From Tritonibacter mobilis (GTDB lineage Bacteria > Pseudomonadota > Alphaproteobacteria > Rhodobacterales > Rhodobacteraceae): DNA of 64,000 nt. Shown here one piece after another: positions 8,235 to 17,964 of this stretch; positions within the stretch are counted from its first letter, which is position 1; every line of letters starts with the position of its first letter. Both the position numbers and the translations under genes were made by a program. Under the pieces are notes generated by a model. The model was not told the origin of the DNA. It did not search any database and was given only the letters and a program-made list of their open reading frames with translations. Where the stretch lies: assembly GCF_001681715.1 (NCBI RefSeq), contig NZ_LNWY01000006.1, positions 1-64,000 of the forward strand. The letters are read 5' to 3'.

Positions 8235-9002
8235 TCAACCCACCAAGGCGCGGCGTAGCAGATTGAGGCCGGCAATCAGCAGAACGAACAATGTGGCTCG
8301 GCGGAAGGTTTTCTGATCAATGCGGTCCTGTAGCCTGCCACCGATCCACATGCCCATCAGCGCAGGCACAATCATCAAAACGGAAAATGGCAGTGTCTCG
8401 CTGCGCATCACGCCAGAGCCGATATGGGCAAAAAACAGCACCACTGCGCCAAGGCCGTAGATGACGCCTTGAATACGCATCTGCTCTTTCTTTTCAGTGC
8501 CAAGAGCAGTCAGATACGCAACGGTGGGCGGCCCCCAGATGCCAGAAAAGCCACCGATAAACCCTGCAAACGCCCCGATGCCAATCTCCACTCGGCGCGA
8601 GGCTTCATGCAAAACCAGATGCTTGCCCAATAGTTGCGTCACCGCAAAGAGCGTGATCGGTGCGCCAATAATCAACAGCATCACCTGCGCAGGCAATACC
8701 CGTACCATCTGCGCGCTCATCATGAGGAACAGCCCGCCCACCAGCAAAAAGGCCCGAAATCGCTTGATCGACTCCCAAGCCGCACCCGGTCCTTGTTTGA
8801 GCGCCTGAAACCCATTGGTGACCAATGTGGGCAGAATCAGCCCCGCCAATGCCAGGTCCGGCGCCATGATAGAGCTGAGGCCCGAGACCATGATCATCGG
8901 CATGGCAAAGCCAACGAGGCCTTTGATCGTGCCAGCAACCAACGCCACGACAAAGGCCAACACGAATCCAGCGGGCGCGAGAAAGGGAATGAGATCAGTC
9001 AT
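8235..9002 (-). CDS. TauE/SafE-family (sulfite/sulfonate exporter-like) permease
   Basis: A polytopic membrane protein of 255 aa with about seven to eight hydrophobic segments. The two repeat motifs of the family are visible: the glycine-rich loop AGTIKGLVGFAMPM near residues 23-36 and AGFIGGFSGIWGPPTVAYL near 150-168. Members export sulfite, sulfoacetate or other organosulfur anions, but substrate cannot be inferred here. It starts the two-gene operon with the CDF transporter four bases downstream, an unusual pairing of a metal exporter and an anion permease. Confidence 0.92.
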   Translation of the reverse strand: MTDLIPFLAPAGFVLAFVVALVAGTIKGLVGFAMPMIMVSGLSSIMAPDLALAGLILPTLVTNGFQALKQGPGAAWESIKRFRAFLLVGGLFLMMSAQMVRVLPAQVMLLIIGAPITLFAVTQLLGKHLVLHEASRRVEIGIGAFAGFIGGFSGIWGPPTVAYLTALGTEKKEQMRIQGVIYGLGAVVLFFAHIGSGVMRSETLPFSVLMIVPALMGMWIGGRLQDRIDQKTFRRATLFVLLIAGLNLLRRALVG

Positions 9003-9150
9003 ATCCTTGCGTTTAGCACAACCAACGGGTGCTGCACCGCAAAAACGAAAGGGTAATTATTGAACGATATGAGTGCTATTTGAGATTTAATATTGCGCTG
9101 CAGGTGCAAAGTGGCCTATCACAGGGCAAGCTCTGAGGAGGATGGCACTC

Positions 9151-10848
9151 ATGCCCCACGACGGACAATTGGACGGACAGGATATGAAACCTACCACGCC
9201 GCTGCTGCCGGATTTGCTGGCTTTGACACAAAGCGCACTCGCGCCTCTGGATCAGCTGCTCGAGATCGCAACCTCGCGGGTTCGCGAAACTGTCAGCGAT
9301 GGCGGCCGTGTTTCTGGTGCGTTGGTGGAGCAGCACCAATACGCCGCCCACGGCCTCGCGTGGTTGGCGACGTATGTCTATTCTCTGCGTCAGATGCACC
9401 GCTGGGCCGAGACGCTCTCAGGAGAGGGTAAGTTTGGTGAGATGGAACAGCTGATCCACCAGATCGCCTTTGGTGAATACCTCTGGCAGATCTACGGTGG
9501 CATTCAGATGAACCAGGGCGAAGTTCTGCGCCTGCGGGATCTGGGCCTCAGCCAGGACGACCAGCGCGCGATGATGGCACCTGCGGTGATGACGCTGACG
9601 CAGTCCGGCAATACGCAGGCAGCGCGTGTGCGTCTGGTCGAACTGATGGAGCAGCAATCTGGTAGCACCATGTTCGGAGCATCAGGTCTGGACGACGAGC
9701 TGGAGATGATCCGAGATCAATTCCGCCGCTATGCTCAGGAAAAGGTCGAACCTTTTGCACATGACTGGCACCTCAAGGACGAGCTGATCCCGATCGAGGT
9801 GATCGAAGAACTGGCGGAGATGGGCGTCTTTGGCCTGACTATACCAGAGGAATTCGGCGGTTTTGGTCTATCCAAGGCCTCGATGTGCGTGGTCTCCGAG
9901 GAGCTTTCACGCGGCTATATCGGAGTCGGCAGCCTTGGTACCCGTTCTGAGATTGCCGCCGAGTTGATCCTCGCCGGTGGCACCGATGCCCAAAAAGCGA
10001 ACTGGCTGCCCAAAATTGCCAGCGCGGAGATCCTGCCGACCGCTGTTTTCACCGAGCCAAACACGGGGTCTGACCTCGGCTCTTTGCGCACCCGCGCGGT
10101 CAAGGATGACAATGGCGACTATAAAATCACCGGCAATAAAACATGGATCACCCATGCGGCGCGGACCCATGTGATGACACTCTTGGCGCGGACCGATCCG
10201 GAGACAGCCGACCATCGCGGTCTTAGCATGTTCCTCGCTGAGAAAACGCCGGGAACAGAGGATAATCCGTTCCCGACCGACGGGATGACGGGTGGAGAGA
10301 TCAAGGTGCTCGGCTATCGCGGCATGAAAGAATACGAGCTGGGCTTTGACGGATTCCATGTGAAGGGTGAAAACCTGTTGGGGGGCGAGGAAGGCAAGGG
10401 CTTCAAACAACTGATGGAGACCTTTGAGAGCGCGCGCATTCAGACTGCGGCGCGGGCCATTGGTGTGGCGCAATCGGCGCTCGATATTGCCATGCAATAC
10501 GCTCAGGATCGCAAACAATTCGGCAAGGCGCTGATCAACTTCCCTCGGGTGTCGTCGAAGCTGGCGATGATGGCGGTCGAGGTCATGGTGGCGCGGCAGC
10601 TCACGTATTTTTCGGCTTGGGAGAAAGACAATGGCCACCGCTGCGACCTTGAGGCCGGTATGGCAAAGCTCCTTGGTGCGCGCGTGGCATGGGCCGCTGC
10701 AGACAACGGTTTGCAGATCCACGGCGGCAATGGCTTTGCGCTTGAGTATAAGATCTCGCGGGTGCTGTGTGATGCGCGCATTCTGAATATCTTTGAAGGT
10801 GCGGCAGAGATCCAAGCGCAGGTGATCGCGCGACGGCTGTTGGCCTAG
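9151..10848 (+). CDS. mcd: (2S)-methylsuccinyl-CoA dehydrogenase
   Basis: A flavoprotein of the ethylmalonyl-CoA pathway oxidising (2S)-methylsuccinyl-CoA to mesaconyl-CoA, allowing growth on acetate and C2 precursors. The product (565 aa) is longer than ordinary acyl-CoA dehydrogenases (about 380 aa) because of a roughly 160-residue N-terminal extension, the mark of Mcd. The acyl-CoA dehydrogenase core has FTEPNTGSDLGSLRT (flavin/substrate loop), QDRKQFGKAL, and the C-terminal IHGGNGFALEY and FEGAAEIQ motifs. GAGGAG at 9135-9140 directly abuts ATG 9142, so I placed the start at ATG 9151; the difference is three codons. No other pathway gene is adjacent. Confidence 0.92.
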   Translation: MPHDGQLDGQDMKPTTPLLPDLLALTQSALAPLDQLLEIATSRVRETVSDGGRVSGALVEQHQYAAHGLAWLATYVYSLRQMHRWAETLSGEGKFGEMEQLIHQIAFGEYLWQIYGGIQMNQGEVLRLRDLGLSQDDQRAMMAPAVMTLTQSGNTQAARVRLVELMEQQSGSTMFGASGLDDELEMIRDQFRRYAQEKVEPFAHDWHLKDELIPIEVIEELAEMGVFGLTIPEEFGGFGLSKASMCVVSEELSRGYIGVGSLGTRSEIAAELILAGGTDAQKANWLPKIASAEILPTAVFTEPNTGSDLGSLRTRAVKDDNGDYKITGNKTWITHAARTHVMTLLARTDPETADHRGLSMFLAEKTPGTEDNPFPTDGMTGGEIKVLGYRGMKEYELGFDGFHVKGENLLGGEEGKGFKQLMETFESARIQTAARAIGVAQSALDIAMQYAQDRKQFGKALINFPRVSSKLAMMAVEVMVARQLTYFSAWEKDNGHRCDLEAGMAKLLGARVAWAAADNGLQIHGGNGFALEYKISRVLCDARILNIFEGAAEIQAQVIARRLLA

Positions 10849-10964
10849 GAAACGGCATACAGGACTGCGCCCGACCTCGGGAGGAAGCGCCCTCCCGTGG
10901 GGAGGGCGAGAATTTTCGCCAAATTGCCCGGCGCATCTGGCGAGATCTGTGATATCGCTCCGGT

Positions 10965-11648
10965 ATGATGCGCTTCCTTCTCCTCAGCCTGTTTTTTCTA
11001 ACCGCCTGCGGCGACAGCCCCGTTGGGCGCGAGGCTCGCATTCTTGCCATGGGCGATTCCATGATGGCGTGGAACAGCCTTGGCGGGCAGTCGATCCCGG
11101 ATGTTGTCTCTGATGTGCTCGGGGAGCCGGTTGTAGATCGCTCTGTATCGGGCGCGCGCATGATATATCGCCTGCCGGTCAGCGGGGCAGCGGGTCTGTC
11201 GATCCCGAAACAATATCGCGCTGGCAATTGGGACTGGGTGATCCTGAATGGCGGCGGCAACGATTTGTGGTTGGGGTGCGGCTGCGGGCAGTGCGACCGA
11301 AAGATGGATAAGCTGATTTCCGAAGATACTCAGACAGGGGTTTTCCCCGAACTTGTCACACGCATCCGGCAGGACGGCGCGCGTGTGATCCTGCTGGGGT
11401 ATTTGCGCACGCCGGGCCGGTCCTCCCCGATCGAGAACTGCCGTGACGAAGGCGATGAGCTGGATGCACGCCTTATGAGGCTGGCAGAGGGCGATCTTGG
11501 CGTGACCTTCCTGCCCGCTGCTGACCTGGTACCCTATGGCGATCTGAGCTTTCACGCCGTGGATCGTATCCATCCCTCGCCAAAAGCCAGCCGGATCATC
11601 GGGGGCAGGGTGGCGGAGGTCATTCAATCGGTACCTGCCAGCCGCTAA
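10965..11648 (+). CDS. SGNH/GDSL-hydrolase-family lipoprotein
   Basis: A predicted secreted or periplasmic esterase-like protein of 227 aa. The signal sequence ends in the lipobox LTAC (lipid Cys15). Block I reads AMGDSMMAW, with Ser in GDSM as expected nucleophile; block III reads LNGGGNDLW; block V has HAVDRIHPS with the catalytic Asp and His. All four SGNH blocks therefore appear intact. A CGCGQC cluster just after block III adds three closely spaced cysteines, possibly disulfide-forming. The natural ester substrate is unknown. A shared terminator separates it from convergent pckA. Confidence 0.9.
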   Translation: MMRFLLLSLFFLTACGDSPVGREARILAMGDSMMAWNSLGGQSIPDVVSDVLGEPVVDRSVSGARMIYRLPVSGAAGLSIPKQYRAGNWDWVILNGGGNDLWLGCGCGQCDRKMDKLISEDTQTGVFPELVTRIRQDGARVILLGYLRTPGRSSPIENCRDEGDELDARLMRLAEGDLGVTFLPAADLVPYGDLSFHAVDRIHPSPKASRIIGGRVAEVIQSVPASR

Positions 11649-11689
11649 GAGACAGAAATCGCCGCCTGACCTTTTTATGCGCGGGAACG

Positions 11690-11720
11690 AAAAAGCCCTC
11701 GCAGAGGCGAGGGCTTTTTA
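11690..11720. terminator. Strong bidirectional terminator between the SGNH gene and pckA
   Basis: GCCCTCGC pairs perfectly with GCGAGGGC around an AGAG loop, and the stem is extended by AAAAA on one side and TTTTT on the other. It works for both convergent genes: T-runs occur on both strands. Confidence 0.92.
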
Positions 11721-11740
11721 ATCTCAAGGTCGAAGTTGGA

Positions 11741-13339
11741 TTAGGAGATCGCAGCCGCTTTTACATCTTCGTCGATGTAGGGCAGGTACTGTTCAAAATT
11801 GTCAGAGAACATCTGAACCAGTTTTTCAGCCTGGGTGTCATAGGCGGCCTTGTCATCCCAAGTGCGGCGCGGATCGAGAAGCACTTCGGCCACGCCCGGC
11901 GCAGCCACCGGCACATCAAAGCCGAAATTCGGATCCTTGCGGAACTCCGCATTGGCGAGCGAGCCGTCCAGCGCTGCGGTCAGCAGGGCACGGGTGGCTT
12001 TGATCGGCATCCGCGAGCCGGTGCCATAGGCGCCGCCGGTCCAACCAGTATTCACCAGCCAGCAGGTCGCGCCGTGGGCAGCGATCTTCTCGCGTAGCAG
12101 GTTGCCATAAACCTCTGGGCGGCGCGGCATGAAGGGCGCACCAAAGCAGGTGGAGAAGGTCGGCTCCGGTTCGGTCACACCACGCTCGGTCCCGGCCACC
12201 TTGGAAGTGAAGCCGGACAGGAAGTGATACATCGCCTGCGCAGGAGTCAGCCGCGCAATCGGAGGCAGCACGCTAAAGGCATCACAGGTCAGCATGATGA
12301 TATTCTTCGGATGGCCGCCACGCGCCGACTCGGAGGCATTGGAGATGTAATGCAGCGGGTAGGCACAGCGCATGTTGGCGGTCAGGCTGTCATCATCAAA
12401 GTTGAGATCGAAGCTTTCCGGATCGAAAGTCATATTCTCGATCACGGTGCCGAATTTCTCGGTGGTGGCGTAGATCTCGGGCTCCGCCTCGGGGTTGAGG
12501 TTGATGGTCTTGGCGTAGCAACCGCCCTCGAAGTTGAAGGTGCCGTTAGAGGCCCAGCCGTGCTCGTCATCGCCGATCAGCACGCGGTCGGGGTCTGCTG
12601 ACAGGGTGGTCTTGCCGGTGCCGGAGAGGCCGAAGAACACAGCGGTGTCGACCGGGTTGCCCTTGGCGTGGTTGGCAGAACAGTGCATCGGCATGATGCC
12701 TTTTTCCGGCAGCAGGTAATTCAGCAGGGTGAAGACGGATTTCTTGTTCTCGCCCGCATATTCTGTGCCACCGATCAGGATCAGCTTACGGTCGAAGTTC
12801 AGTGCGATTACGGTTTCGGACCGGCAATTATGCTTTTTGGGGTCTGCCTGAAAGGACGGGCAGTTGATGATGGTGAAATCAGAAGTGAAATCATCCAGAT
12901 CTTCGCGGTCGGGGCGACGCAGCAGATGGCGGATGAACAGGCTGTGCCATGCCAGCTCGGTTACCATGCGCACGTTGATCGCGTGGACCGGGTCCGCACC
13001 ACCGACGAGATCCTGAACGAAGTAGTCGCGACCCTTCATATGCTCGACCATATCGGCATAGAGCGCATCAAAGCCCTCTGCGCTCATCTCGGCGTTGTTT
13101 TCCCACCAGATGGTGTCGGCAACAGAGGCGGTCTTTACAACATGTTTGTCCTTCGGGGAGCGACCGGTACATTTCCCGGTGGTCACGAGGAAGGCGCCGC
13201 CCTTGCCGAGGCTGCCTTCGCCGCGGCTCAGTGCTTCCTGCACAAGGGCCGGTTCCATGAGGTTGTAATAGACATTGCCCAGACCCTCTATTCCCTGATC
13301 CTCGAGGCGGAAGTTCGGGTTTACCCGTCCAGATGTCAT
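11741..13339 (-). CDS. pckA: Phosphoenolpyruvate carboxykinase (ATP)
   Basis: The gluconeogenic enzyme converting oxaloacetate and ATP to phosphoenolpyruvate, CO2 and ADP; 532 aa, cytosolic. The P-loop GLSGTGKT is at residues 237-244, followed by the metal-binding DDEHGW. The [12 protein letters not shown] and [10 protein letters not shown] motifs are also present. The ATG at 13337-13339 follows AGGAGAG at good spacing; the 20-residue upstream extension is not needed. It is divergent from chvI across a 398-bp region. In Agrobacterium the same neighbourhood is known, and pckA there is controlled by ChvG-ChvI in response to acid, so control by the adjacent regulator is a reasonable inference. 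Confidence 0.97.
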   Translation of the reverse strand: MTSGRVNPNFRLEDQGIEGLGNVYYNLMEPALVQEALSRGEGSLGKGGAFLVTTGKCTGRSPKDKHVVKTASVADTIWWENNAEMSAEGFDALYADMVEHMKGRDYFVQDLVGGADPVHAINVRMVTELAWHSLFIRHLLRRPDREDLDDFTSDFTIINCPSFQADPKKHNCRSETVIALNFDRKLILIGGTEYAGENKKSVFTLLNYLLPEKGIMPMHCSANHAKGNPVDTAVFFGLSGTGKTTLSADPDRVLIGDDEHGWASNGTFNFEGGCYAKTINLNPEAEPEIYATTEKFGTVIENMTFDPESFDLNFDDDSLTANMRCAYPLHYISNASESARGGHPKNIIMLTCDAFSVLPPIARLTPAQAMYHFLSGFTSKVAGTERGVTEPEPTFSTCFGAPFMPRRPEVYGNLLREKIAAHGATCWLVNTGWTGGAYGTGSRMPIKATRALLTAALDGSLANAEFRKDPNFGFDVPVAAPGVAEVLLDPRRTWDDKAAYDTQAEKLVQMFSDNFEQYLPYIDEDVKAAAIS

Positions 13340-13737
13340 CTTGTGTCTCTCCTGGTGTCGGCCCTGCTGATTGCGCTGTAGCTGTGACAGGGACCGCATA
13401 GATCAAAGGCTGCGCCATAGGGCACCGGAGCGCAACATTAGCACTCATGCAGGCGGTCTTAACATGAGGCTTTGCAGAATGAACAGGATGGTTTCAGGTA
13501 GTTAGCGCAACCATGCAAACCTTTAGCGCCACCAAAAGTTTCCCATAGTGAACAGAGGTGTTTCACAGCGCCGCCATCGGTGTTTCACATGGCTGTCTTT
13601 AACAGTTGATAAGGTATTTTTGCGTCAATGAACGCCAAAGTTTCGCCTGATTCGTTAATCAGGGATTGATTCGTGCCGTCTTCCAAGCGACAAAGGGCAT
13701 AAAACAAACGAATAATGAGCAGATAAGGGCAAGTTCG
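13340..13737. promoter_or_regulatory. Divergent pckA/chvI control region
   Basis: These 398 bases contain no convincing gene and must hold the promoters for pckA (minus) and the chvI operon (plus). The only clear structure is a pair of identical 11-mers described separately. A further partial match, GGTTTCAGG, lies near 13490. The part around 13595-13680 is comparatively AT-rich and is the likely chvI promoter. Confidence 0.6.
13557..13589. repeat. Tandem direct repeat GGTGTTTCACA, 22-bp period
   Basis: Two identical 11-base copies lie at 13557-13567 and 13579-13589. Their starts are 22 bp apart, two helical turns, so both face the same side of the DNA. This is the usual geometry for an OmpR/PhoB-type dimer, the class to which ChvI belongs. 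Autoregulation by ChvI or regulation of pckA is inference. Confidence 0.55.
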
Positions 13738-14439
13738 ATGTCAAAGATTGCTTTGGTCGATGACGACAGGAACATCCTGACCTCGGTGTCTATGACACTG
13801 GAGGCCGAAGGGTTCGAAGTCGAAACTTATAATGACGGACAGGCGGCGCTAGACGCCTTTAATAAACGACTGCCGGATATGGCGGTGCTGGATATTAAGA
13901 TGCCGCGTATGGATGGCATGGATCTGTTGCAGCGCCTGCGCCAGAAAACCCAGATGCCGGTGATCTTCCTCACCTCAAAAGATGATGAGATCGACGAGGT
14001 TCTGGGCCTGCGCATGGGGGCGGACGACTACGTCAAGAAACCGTTTTCCCAACGTCTTCTGGTGGAACGCATCCGCGCGCTCTTGCGTCGGCAGGAGGCG
14101 GTCGCCACGGATGAGGTCGGCACTGCGCCAGAAACTAAGGTGATGGAGCGCGGGCACCTGCGAATGGATCCGTTGCGCCATGCGGTCAGCTGGAAAGGGC
14201 AGGATGTATCCCTGACCGTGACCGAATTCTTGCTGCTGCAGGCGCTGGCCCAACGCCCCGGATTTGTCAAAAGCCGTGACCAGCTGATGGATGTGGCCTA
14301 CGATGATCAGGTCTATGTGGATGACCGGACCATCGACAGTCATATCAAGCGTCTGCGCAAGAAAATGCGCAGTGCTGATGCAGATTTCGCGGCGATCGAG
14401 ACCCTTTATGGGATCGGCTACCGCTATAATGAAGAATAA
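13738..14439 (+). CDS. chvI: ChvI-type OmpR-family response regulator
   Basis: The DNA-binding half of the ChvG-ChvI envelope-stress/acid/host-contact system of alphaproteobacteria; 233 aa. The receiver domain (1-120) has the acidic pair DDD at 8-10, phospho-acceptor Asp52 in LDIKMP, and Lys in VKKPFS. The C-terminal winged helix shows [20 protein letters not shown], the recognition-helix region. ATG 13738 is the family start; the longer open frame from 13666 is upstream leader. It is the first gene of an operon with chvG, hprK, rapZ, a PTS EIIA and HPr, and is divergent from pckA. Confidence 0.96.
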   Translation: MSKIALVDDDRNILTSVSMTLEAEGFEVETYNDGQAALDAFNKRLPDMAVLDIKMPRMDGMDLLQRLRQKTQMPVIFLTSKDDEIDEVLGLRMGADDYVKKPFSQRLLVERIRALLRRQEAVATDEVGTAPETKVMERGHLRMDPLRHAVSWKGQDVSLTVTEFLLLQALAQRPGFVKSRDQLMDVAYDDQVYVDDRTIDSHIKRLRKKMRSADADFAAIETLYGIGYRYNEE

Positions 14440-14478
14440 GTTCCCGATTTTCGGGGACTTTGGCGGAGGCATGCGCGC

Positions 14479-16212
14479 ATGCGCGACAATAGCATGACCG
14501 ACACTCACCGGCAGACGGGCCGGAATGCAGGCCGGGACGGAGAGCTGGTTCTGGGCGACGACTGGGTTGCGCCAGAACAAACCGTTGGGCGTGAAATGCG
14601 GGCCAAACGGGCGCGGCGTGGCTGGTTTTCGCTACGCGGCTCCCCGTTGACCCGTAAGATCATTACGTTCAATTTGATCGCTCTGATCATTCTGGTTTCC
14701 GGAATTCTCTATCTGAACTCCGCGCGACAGAGTCTTGTGTATCAGCGATTGGGTACACTCGTGTCTGAGGCGATGCTGGCGACTGATGTGCTGGAGGCCC
14801 AACTGCCTGAGGGCGGTTCAGTTGGCGTCACCGTAAGCCAAGACGGCATCTCGCGCATGCTCGACAACATCTCGTTGCGCGGTGGCGTGGAGATTTTTGT
14901 TTTTGATACCTCTCTCACCTTGCTTGATCAGCAAAAAGGTATCATGCGGGCAGATGCGCTGAACCGCCTGAACGACAATGAAGGTGGGCGCACTCTCATT
15001 ACCGATACGCTCAAGGCCATTTGGTCAGCAGTTGGTGGCCAGAGTGCGCCGGAGCACACCGCGGCCGAGATCGAACTGTCGGAACCTCAGCTAAAGGATC
15101 TCATCCAGCGTTCGCTAACAGATGGCACGCAAGTGGGGGCCGTACCGGATAGCGCAGGCGGTACAGTTTATGCAGCAGCCACGCCGATCCTGCAGCAAGG
15201 TCAGGCGGCTGGCGTGTTATTGATGACCTCCGCCACCGGCGAGATCGACCGTTTGGTGCGTATCGAGCGCGAGCGCGTGTTGCAGATGTTTATTGTGGCT
15301 TTGATGGTGTCTATCGGCCTCAGCCTCGTTTTGGCATCGACAATCGCTAATCCTCTTGCCGATTTGGCTGAGGCGGCAGAGCTCGGTAAGGACCGCGACG
15401 ATGACAAGGTAAAACCCGGTCGCATTCGCATCCCGGACCTTTCGGCGCGCCCTGATGAAATCGGACGATTGAGCCGCGCGCTGCGTGGTATGGTAAAAGC
15501 GCTATATAATCGTATCGATAGTAACGAACAATTTGCAGCTGATGTGGCACATGAGATCAAGAATCCTCTGGCCAGTTTGCAGTCTGCGGTCGGCACGCTG
15601 CGCATGGTTCATCGAGAGGACCAGCGGGAGAAGCTGATGGAAGTGATTGAACATGATGTGCGTCGTCTTGACCGGTTGGTGAGTGATATCTCCAACGCGT
15701 CGCGACTGGATGCGGAACTGGTGAAGGAAGACGAAGAGGACTTTGACCTCCTCAACATGCTCGGCAACTTGAACCAGTATCTGGGCGAAGATGCGCGTAG
15801 CAAGGGCATCGACTATATTGCCGAACTGCCCAATGAGCCAATCCTGATCCGCGGTCTCGAGGCGCGGTTGGCGCAGGTCTTTGTCAACCTGATCACCAAT
15901 GCGATTTCCTTCTGCGAAGAGGGTGACGCCATTCGCGTCTGGGCGCGGCGTCGCGACAATCGCGTTTTGGTGGTGGTCGAAGACACGGGACCCGGTATTC
16001 CAGAACAGGCGCTGTCCAAAGTGTTCAAGCGATTCTATTCCCAGCGCCCGGATGAGCATTTCGGCAACAACTCGGGTCTCGGTCTGGCGATTTCCAAGCA
16101 AATCGTAGAAGCGCACGGTGGCGTGATTTGGGCCGAAAACATTCGCCCCACAGAGGCCGATCTGACGTCAGAACCTCTTGGTGCGCGTTTCGTAGTCGGG
16201 CTGCCGGTCTGA
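14479..16212 (+). CDS. chvG: ChvG-type sensor histidine kinase
   Basis: The membrane sensor partner of ChvI, 577 aa. Membrane segments lie at about residues 59-80 and 268-288 and flank a periplasmic sensor domain of roughly 185 residues. A HAMP linker follows, then HisKA with phospho-acceptor His358 in VAHEIKNPLAS. The HATPase domain carries NLITNAISF (N box), VVEDTGPGIPE (G1) and NNSGLGLAISKQI (G2). ATG 14479 lies about ten bases after GGAGG at 14464-14468. In Sinorhizobium the periplasmic regulator ExoR binds ChvG (ExoS); no exoR is in this window. Four bases separate its stop from hprK. Confidence 0.95.
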   Translation: MRDNSMTDTHRQTGRNAGRDGELVLGDDWVAPEQTVGREMRAKRARRGWFSLRGSPLTRKIITFNLIALIILVSGILYLNSARQSLVYQRLGTLVSEAMLATDVLEAQLPEGGSVGVTVSQDGISRMLDNISLRGGVEIFVFDTSLTLLDQQKGIMRADALNRLNDNEGGRTLITDTLKAIWSAVGGQSAPEHTAAEIELSEPQLKDLIQRSLTDGTQVGAVPDSAGGTVYAAATPILQQGQAAGVLLMTSATGEIDRLVRIERERVLQMFIVALMVSIGLSLVLASTIANPLADLAEAAELGKDRDDDKVKPGRIRIPDLSARPDEIGRLSRALRGMVKALYNRIDSNEQFAADVAHEIKNPLASLQSAVGTLRMVHREDQREKLMEVIEHDVRRLDRLVSDISNASRLDAELVKEDEEDFDLLNMLGNLNQYLGEDARSKGIDYIAELPNEPILIRGLEARLAQVFVNLITNAISFCEEGDAIRVWARRRDNRVLVVVEDTGPGIPEQALSKVFKRFYSQRPDEHFGNNSGLGLAISKQIVEAHGGVIWAENIRPTEADLTSEPLGARFVVGLPV

Positions 16213-16216
16213 TCCG

Positions 16217-16675
16217 GTGGTTCCTTCCACTCTTGAGAATACAACCCTACATGCCAGTTGCGTCGCGCTCGATGGGCGCGGCGTTCTCATTTGCGGCCCC
16301 GCAGGCAGTGGGAAATCGGCATTGGCACTGGAGTTGATGGCGCGCGGGGCGAGCTTGGTCGCAGACGACCGAACAGAGGTACGCCGCGTGGGAAAACGCC
16401 TGCTGGCAGGTGCACCTGCCGCGATCTGCGGCCTTATTGAGGCGCGCGGTGTTGGTATTCTGCGCGCGGATGTTGTGACGGAGGTACAACTCCACGTCAT
16501 CGTCGATATGGGGCAGCTTGAAACCGTGCGGCTTCCACGCCACCTAGAGGGGCAGATACTCGACATTGCGCTGCCAAGATTGAACCGCGTGGATGGCGAT
16601 TACTTTCCGGCAGCCCTGATTCAATACCTGAAAGGTGGAGCAATTGACCCCGAAGGAGAGCCAAAACTCCGTTAG
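16217..16675 (+). CDS. hprK: HPr kinase/phosphorylase, short alphaproteobacterial form
   Basis: It phosphorylates HPr on Ser46, linking PTS phosphorylation state to metabolism. The product is only 152 aa, against about 310 in Firmicutes: the N-terminal domain is missing and only the catalytic domain remains, which is normal in this bacterial class. Walker A reads GPAGSGKS (27-34) and is followed by LVADDRTEVRR. Translation starts at GTG 16217, four bases after chvG. The cognate substrate gene, ptsH with its Ser46, is three genes downstream in the same operon. Confidence 0.93.
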   Translation: MVPSTLENTTLHASCVALDGRGVLICGPAGSGKSALALELMARGASLVADDRTEVRRVGKRLLAGAPAAICGLIEARGVGILRADVVTEVQLHVIVDMGQLETVRLPRHLEGQILDIALPRLNRVDGDYFPAALIQYLKGGAIDPEGEPKLR

Positions 16676-17546
16676 CGCCATTGCGCTCCAGCCGCCACTG
16701 GTGCTGGTGACCGGCCCATCGGGTGCCGGGCGCACCACGGCTATTAACGTGCTGGAGGATCTCGATTTCGAGGCGATCGACAATTTGCCCCTGCGCCTTG
16801 TGCCTGCCTTGGTGAATGCCGGTGGCGCCGACCGACCGCTTGTTCTGGGGCTTGATCCACGCAATCGGGATTTTTCTACCGAGGCGATGGTCGATATGAT
16901 CGACATGCTCAAGGCGCGGCAGGGGATTAAAACCACGGTTCTCTATCTCGATGCACAGGCAGATGTTCTGTTGCGTCGCTTCTCAGAGACACGCCGCCGT
17001 CACCCGTTGTCCCCCGCAGAAAGCCCAGAGCTGGGCGTAACCCGTGAACTGGATTTGATGCGAATGATCCGGGAGCGTTCTGATGTTGTGATCGATACTT
17101 CCGACCTGAATGTGCACCAGCTGCGTGCAGAGGTAGAGCGCCTCTTTGCGCCCAAAGGGCGCACTCTTGCTGTAGCCCTGCACAGTTTTTCCTACAAACG
17201 CGGCATTCCGCGCAGTGTCGATATGGTGTTTGATTGCCGCTTTCTCGCAAACCCTTACTGGGAGCCGGAACTGCGTGCGCATAACGGGCAAGATAAGGAA
17301 GTGCAGGATTACGTCATGAAGGATGCGCGATATCAGGGCTTTTTCGACCGCGTGCTCGATTTGACCCTGATGTTGCTGCCAGCCTATCGTGAAGAAGGTA
17401 AATCGCATTTTTCGATTGCCTTTGGCTGCACAGGCGGGCAACACCGTTCCGTCACTTTGGCGGAAACCTTGGCAAAGGCCCTTGCACGCGAGGGGCAGCA
17501 GGTGTCAATTAGGCACCGCGAGCTGCTTGGCCAGCAATTGAAGTGA
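16635..17546 (+). CDS. rapZ: RapZ-family nucleotide-binding protein (RNase adapter)
   Basis: A P-loop protein of 303 aa. In E. coli RapZ directs RNase E to the GlmZ small RNA and so controls glucosamine-6-phosphate synthase, an entry point to cell-wall precursors; the alphaproteobacterial role is less certain. The P-loop reads GPSGAGRTT, with Arg where most kinases have Lys. Conserved family stretches are DFEAIDNLPL, DTSDLNVHQLR, FSYKRGIPR and FGCTGGQHRSV. The start is a GTG that overlaps the end of hprK by 41 bases, implying tight coupling. Confidence 0.93.
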   Translation: MEQLTPKESQNSVSAIALQPPLVLVTGPSGAGRTTAINVLEDLDFEAIDNLPLRLVPALVNAGGADRPLVLGLDPRNRDFSTEAMVDMIDMLKARQGIKTTVLYLDAQADVLLRRFSETRRRHPLSPAESPELGVTRELDLMRMIRERSDVVIDTSDLNVHQLRAEVERLFAPKGRTLAVALHSFSYKRGIPRSVDMVFDCRFLANPYWEPELRAHNGQDKEVQDYVMKDARYQGFFDRVLDLTLMLLPAYREEGKSHFSIAFGCTGGQHRSVTLAETLAKALAREGQQVSIRHRELLGQQLK

Positions 17547-17550
17547 GAGA

Positions 17551-17961
17551 ATGCCCTTGATCGGGATCGTGATCGTCGCACACGGCGGATTGGCCAAGGA
17601 ATATCTGGCCGCCGTAGAACATGTAGTTGGGCGTCAGCCTGCGCTGATGGCAATCGCCATCGGCCCGGAAGACGACCGCGATGCCAAGCAAGATGAAATC
17701 TGCGCCGCCGCCAACTCTGTCGACATTGGCGATGGCGTTGTGGTGGTGACCGATCTTTTTGGCGGCAGTCCCTCGAACCTTAGCCTGCGTGCCTGCGCCC
17801 CTGCGAACCGGCGCATCCTCTACGGGGCCAATCTTCCCATGCTGATTAAGCTGGCGAAGTCACGTCATTTGCCGGTGGCGGATGCGGTGCGTCATGCGAT
17901 GGAAGCCGGACGTAAATATATCAATTCTCAAAATGTGAACCCTGAAGGGGGCGTGGCATAA
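17551..17961 (+). CDS. PTS EIIA component, mannose (EIIA-Man) family
   Basis: A soluble 136-aa phosphotransfer protein. The phosphorylatable histidine is His11 in IVAHGGLA, and VTDLFGGSPSN is the second family signature. It carries no EIIB or membrane EIIC, and none is nearby, so it is regulatory rather than transporting: the alphaproteobacterial PTS lacks sugar permeases and signals phosphorylation state. It lies four bases after rapZ and three before ptsH. Confidence 0.94.
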   Translation: MPLIGIVIVAHGGLAKEYLAAVEHVVGRQPALMAIAIGPEDDRDAKQDEICAAANSVDIGDGVVVVTDLFGGSPSNLSLRACAPANRRILYGANLPMLIKLAKSRHLPVADAVRHAMEAGRKYINSQNVNPEGGVA

Positions 17962-17964
17962 TCA

